A stretch of DNA of 64,000 bases from Companilactobacillus nodensis DSM 19682 = JCM 14932 = NBRC 107160 (lineage in GTDB: Bacteria > Bacillota > Bacilli > Lactobacillales > Lactobacillaceae). The stretch spans positions 1-64,000 of the forward strand of contig NZ_BAMN01000009.1 of NCBI RefSeq assembly GCF_000615905.1, read 5' to 3'. The position numbers were made by a program, and so were the translations under genes. Positions 60,055-64,000 of this stretch are shown one piece after another. Position 1 is the first letter of the stretch, and every line of letters starts with the position of its first letter. Under the pieces are notes generated by a model. That model did not search any database. It saw only the letters and a list, made by a program, of their open reading frames with translations, and was not told the DNA's origin.

Positions 60055-61408
60055 GTTCTTACAACTATTGGTAGTTAGTTCACTTATCTTCGGGATGTTT
60101 TTTGGATCAGGTAATTTGATTTTCCCAGTTCATTTAGGACAAATGGCTGGTAACAATTGGTTCGCAGCCGCAGTTGGCTTTGCCGTTTCTGGTTCACTAT
60201 TTCCACTTCTCGCCATCCTCGCCGTTGTCGTTACTAAGAGTGATGGATTATATGATCTAGCACGTCCAGTCGGCAGACATTATGCCGCATTGTTCCTTGT
60301 ACTAGTTCACTTAACTATCGGACCATTCTTTGGTACTCCACGTACAGCCGCAACTGCCTTCGAAATGGCAGCCAAACCATTCTTACCCGCACAATTTAAT
60401 CAATTAAGTATGTTTGTTTTCACAGCCGTATTCTTCGGTCTTGCTTATGCATTGAGTGTTCACCAAAACAGACTTGTTAAATACGTTGGTAAATATTTAA
60501 ACACTATCTTCTTGGTATTATTAGCAGTTATCTTCGTAGTAGCGTTCACTAACCCAATGGGTGGCTTGAATCACATGCCTACTACTGCTTATCAAACAAC
60601 AGCTACGATCAGTGGTATGTTGGAAGGCTACAACACAGTTGATGCCGTTGCTCTATTGGCTCTATCAGTTACCTTCGTTCGCTCGGTCAAAGGCCTTGGT
60701 TATCGTGACAAGCAATTATCATCCCTTACAGCTAAAGCTGGTACCATGGCCATCACACTTGAAGTATTCGTTTATCTAGGTTTAGTTCTATTAGGTGCTT
60801 TCAGTTTGAACAAAATGAGATTATCCGCTAACGGTGGTGACGCACTATCAACTATCGTCGGTGATTACTTCGGTAACTTCGGAGCCGCACTACTTGGTGT
60901 CTTAGTTACATTAGGTGTCTTCACAACCGCACTTGGATTAGTTGCATCATTCGCACAAGACTTCCACAAGTTGTTCCCTAAAGTAAGCTATCTTACATGG
61001 TTGCGTTTGACATGTTTCGTTTCATTCGTAGTCGCTAATGCCGGACTTGATACCATCATCAGTTACTCATTGCCAGTCTTAATGCTTCTTTACCCATTAT
61101 CACTTGCTTTGATCTTAGTATCATTAACAGTTCACAACAAACCATATGCTGGCGTCGTCTACAAAATGACCATCGCCTTCACGGTATTACCAGCAGTTCT
61201 TGATATGTTCAACGCTGCCCCTGCTGTATTCCAAGTAGGCTTCGTCAAAACAGCTTTGAACGTCTATCATCAATACCTACCATTCGCCAGTCTTGGCCTT
61301 GGTTGGGTAACCCCTACATTACTTGGATTCGTCCTCGGATTAGTTCTTGGTAAGATGGGTGTCTTCGTTACAAATAACGAAACCGTTCCACAGGAATCAA
61401 AATATTAA
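60014..61408 (+). CDS. brnQ: Branched-chain amino acid transporter (LIVCS family)
   Basis: 464 residues with about 12 membrane segments; the N-terminal FFGSGNLIFPVHLGQMAGNN and LTIGPFFGTPRTAATAFEMA are signatures of BrnQ sodium-coupled Leu/Ile/Val carriers. ATG 60014 follows AGGGGG. Controlled by the T-box and perhaps the leader peptide. Confidence 0.95.
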   Translation: MQNDLLEPKSNKSKFLQLLVVSSLIFGMFFGSGNLIFPVHLGQMAGNNWFAAAVGFAVSGSLFPLLAILAVVVTKSDGLYDLARPVGRHYAALFLVLVHLTIGPFFGTPRTAATAFEMAAKPFLPAQFNQLSMFVFTAVFFGLAYALSVHQNRLVKYVGKYLNTIFLVLLAVIFVVAFTNPMGGLNHMPTTAYQTTATISGMLEGYNTVDAVALLALSVTFVRSVKGLGYRDKQLSSLTAKAGTMAITLEVFVYLGLVLLGAFSLNKMRLSANGGDALSTIVGDYFGNFGAALLGVLVTLGVFTTALGLVASFAQDFHKLFPKVSYLTWLRLTCFVSFVVANAGLDTIISYSLPVLMLLYPLSLALILVSLTVHNKPYAGVVYKMTIAFTVLPAVLDMFNAAPAVFQVGFVKTALNVYHQYLPFASLGLGWVTPTLLGFVLGLVLGKMGVFVTNNETVPQESKY

Positions 61409-61417
61409 TAGCTAACA

Positions 61418-61452
61418 AAAATACGGAAGCCACATGGTTTCCGTATTTTTTA
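61418..61452. terminator. Convergent terminator brnQ / antiporter
   Basis: AAAATACGGAAGCC / GGTTTCCGTATTTT with loop ACAT; 12 or more pairs, A before and T after. Confidence 0.85.
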
Positions 61453-63454
61453 ATCTTCAATTGTTTGAAAACTTACTAATTGATCAGTTGAAATCTGCTG
61501 ATACAATTCATTTCCTAACTCTCGACTGTACTTATTAGAAGCAACTTGTGATTGAACAAAGTTATGTTCATGTTGGAATGCTTCAACCAATAACTCATTT
61601 TGCTGATCTTGTAAATCACGAGTACCAGACAACCGACGGTGTCGTTGATCATAGGCACGACGAACTAATCCTACTTCTACTTCATTTTCATCGGTCATAT
61701 TTGAGGTTAGAAATACAATTACCCTATTATAGGCTTAGTCTCCATTTTACGGATATTCTTCCATAACTGCCTATTCCGGCTAATCATTTCTTCACGTGTA
61801 CGATCACGATTCCTAACGGAATTTTGTCTAATCATTTTACGTCGTTTTCTAGCTTTACTACTCATCGACAGCCTAGTTATAATTTGAAACTTGAGTACAT
61901 ACAGCAGATGCTTACGAAGACCACCCGCATGCTGAACAACTGTTTGACGAATAAATTTGGAATATACAGCAAACTCTCGACTTGATATCTCACCGTTATG
62001 AAGCATTTGTTCAGCGGTCGAAGTTTCTATTTCAAACGTCTTATCGTATAAGGCAGAAAGAACAGCTTTGTTCGGACGTCCCTCAACCGCACGCTGGCTT
62101 TCAATGATCCGAATAACTTCCCCACCGGCGGGCGATGCACCAAATTGCGATTGAATCATTTGAACAGCATCACGGACCATGTCTGCTTTAGCATCACTTA
62201 GTTCACTTTCACCAACAGCGGATACTTTCTTAGGCAACATAAACGGTAAAACTAACGTTGGTACGATCAAACTTATTAAAATGACTACTGCGGCCACAAA
62301 TATTATGTCATTACGATACGTGAAAGCTTGTCCACCAAGTGTTAGCGGTAATGAAAATGCCATTGCCAAAGTAATAGTTCCATGGACACCACTAAAAGCC
62401 ATAACAGCACTATTCATAATTTTGTCATGTAACGTCCAAGCTCTGATTTCAGCAAAATCAAATTGCGTCCATAAGAATCTTAATAACGTCATTACGAGAT
62501 ATAGTAAAGCAGCTAATCCAACTAAGATGGCAACTGAACCAGTATCACGTTCGTGGAGATTCCTAATTACTCCCGGCAACGATAACCCCAGTAGGACAAA
62601 CACTATTCCGTTCAAGATACTGGCAACAATTGACCAAGTCGTACTCATAACGATCTGTAATCTAGAAGTGGTCAATCGTAATTTGTTTTGTTGCAGTCCG
62701 TGAATCAATCCAGTCGCGACAACTGCTAGAATCCCTGAAACACCAATAGCTTCCGCTACTAGATAAACCGCAAATGGTGTCATCAATGTATATGGGACAA
62801 TGACTGACGGCGTATCCACTCGCATATTGATCAACATAATACGGACTGCCACGATGACATATCCCAAGACCAATCCCAAAATAATTCCACCGACAAAGAC
62901 GTACAGAAAGCTTTCGACACCACTAGCTATCGAGAACTTACCTGTAACTAGAGTCGCAATTGCCAAGTTAAAGGCCACGATACCTGAAGCATCGTTGAAT
63001 AATGATTCGTTCTCTAACGTGCTCATGGCTTCTTTCGGAACCATTACTTTACTAGTAATGGAAGAAACTGCCACAGCATCGGTTGGTGTAATGATTGCTC
63101 CTAAGCTAAGGCCAGAGCCAATGAGAATTGTGGAATCAACCTATGAGTAACTGTTCCAACGATTAAGATAGTAATAATTGCCAGAACCACGGACATCGAA
63201 AGTGTGGTTCCCATCTGATGCATCAACTTACGAATATTAGTATTCTGACCATCGTTGAACATTAAAACAGCGATGATCCCAAATAAAAACAATTCTGGTT
63301 CCAATTCAAAATGCTTATATAACGGTACAAATGATAAAACTAATCCTGCAGCTATTTGTAAAAAGGCCACAGGTACTAAATTAAAACGGGCATAGATGGC
63401 ATTGGCGGTAACAACAGCCAAAACTATTAATAGGACTAAAAAAATAGTTTCCAA
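61450..63454 (-). pseudogene. CPA1 Na+/H+ antiporter (NhaP/YjcE type), two frame breaks
   Basis: Three frames together make one antiporter of about 665 residues. Part 1 starts at TTG (about 63454, after GGGGAGGG) and runs through ETIFLVLLIVLAVVTANAIY to SLALALA, stopping at 63101. Part 2 (to 61719) resumes as GAIITPTDAVAVSSITSKVM and has the transport core NESLFNDASGIVAFN. Adding one base in GCTTAGG (near 63104) rejoins them. A second one-base loss near 61720 separates the regulatory tail NRVIVFLTSNMTDENEVEVG (to 61450), which in relatives is fused. Start and breaks inferred from the family's usual length. Either decayed or sequencing error. Confidence 0.8.
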
Positions 63455-63521
63455 ATGATTTGCCCTCCCCTGATAGTTTTTTGACTTTTTAATTTTAACG
63501 CAATCAATTCGAAGTTGAAAC

Positions 63522-63555
63522 AAAAAAGGAGATTAAGCCAAGTTGGCTAATCTCC
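63522..63555 (-). terminator. Terminator of mscL
   Basis: Leftward AGGAGATTAGCCAA / TTGGCTTAATCTCCT with C between, then TTTTTTG. Confidence 0.8.
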
Positions 63556-63950
63556 TATTTGTGTTCCTTATCAACTGATTCTGAAATCTTCTTCAAATAC
63601 ATAATCATTTCATCTTCCTTAGAAGCTTCTTCTTCCTCTTCAGCATCTTCGTCAGACTTTCTAGCATTGATGATCGTATTCATTGCCTTCACTAAGAAGA
63701 AGACTACTAGCGCGATTATCAAGAAATTAATAATTGATTCAATGAATGCACCATATTTGAAAGTTGCATCCCCAACTTGGAACTTCAAATTAGTCAAATC
63801 AATTTTACCTAAGAATAACCCGATCAGTGGATTAACCAAATTACTTACTAATGATTGAACGATGGCGGTAAAAGCAGCACCCATAATGACACCAACTGCC
63901 AAGTCCATAACATTTCCACGACTTATAAAATCTTTGAATTCTTTAATCAT
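63555..63950 (-). CDS. mscL: Large-conductance mechanosensitive channel
   Basis: 131 residues, [20 protein letters not shown] with [20 protein letters not shown] (first membrane helix) and [20 protein letters not shown] (second), acidic C-terminal helix [13 protein letters not shown]. Typical MscL length. Opens under membrane tension to release solutes in osmotic downshock. Confidence 0.95.
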   Translation of the reverse strand: MIKEFKDFISRGNVMDLAVGVIMGAAFTAIVQSLVSNLVNPLIGLFLGKIDLTNLKFQVGDATFKYGAFIESIINFLIIALVVFFLVKAMNTIINARKSDEDAEEEEEASKEDEMIMYLKKISESVDKEHK

Positions 63951-64000
63951 AATGCATGACTATCCCTTCTATAAATATTGTCATATTTAATTATGCTATT

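Overview
The window reads as a low-GC Gram-positive chromosome of the Lactobacillaceae. I lean towards the Companilactobacillus (former L. alimentarius/farciminis) group, from a WxL-type surface protein, a T-box-controlled brnQ, a YolD/UmuC pair behind a LexA box, and codon usage; the genus is inference, not shown. About half is prophage and half is host chromosome.

Prophage, bases 1 to about 33.6 kb. It is a cos-type siphovirus, entered from the middle of its tail genes (the tail tip and lysis genes lie left of base 1). Read against the coordinates, the leftward late operon is HNH endonuclease, a GC-richer gap that may hold cos, terS, terL, portal, Clp-type protease, HK97-type capsid, connector genes, major tail protein, a gpG/gpGT pair with a -1 slippery heptamer, tape measure, Dit and tail endopeptidase. 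Upstream (14.0-15.15 kb) is a cluster of tRNAs, three clearly intact (Gln, Tyr, Thr), mixed with shrunken or odd cloverleafs. Then come a RinA/ArpU-type late activator, small accessory genes with overlapping starts and stops, a GGTTACA-rich region that may be the replication origin, a D5-type primase-helicase, a B-type DNA polymerase, DUF1351 and MBL-fold genes, and many tiny genes. The lysogeny switch (27.1-33.6 kb) has three antirepressor-type genes, a Cro-like gene, a shared operator region, then rightward cI, an unusually long ImmA/IrrE protease with zinc ribbons, a DUF4429/SHOCT protein and the integrase.

Host side, 33.7-64 kb. A HEXXH protein with a small overlapping partner lies beside the integrase. 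Then follow a MarR + B3/4 operon, a PaiA-like acetyltransferase, the SOS operon yolD-umuC, a membrane LTA-synthase-like gene, glnA, guaC behind two PurR-like boxes, and a 740-base non-coding stretch with two structured elements (one with 19-bp terminal inverted repeats). Next are a GtrB/YkcB-type glycosyltransferase pair with a divergent two-component system, a WxL-type surface protein, two ASCH proteins, a secreted repeat protein, argGH, brnQ behind a T-box and an isoleucine-rich leader peptide, a CPA1 Na+/H+ antiporter and mscL.

Four large genes carry single-base lesions: the tape measure start codon reads AGG, the LTA-synthase-like gene has one in-frame TAA, the surface protein is frameshifted just after its signal peptide, and the antiporter has two frame breaks. 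Either these genes are decaying or the sequence has errors there; raw reads would decide.
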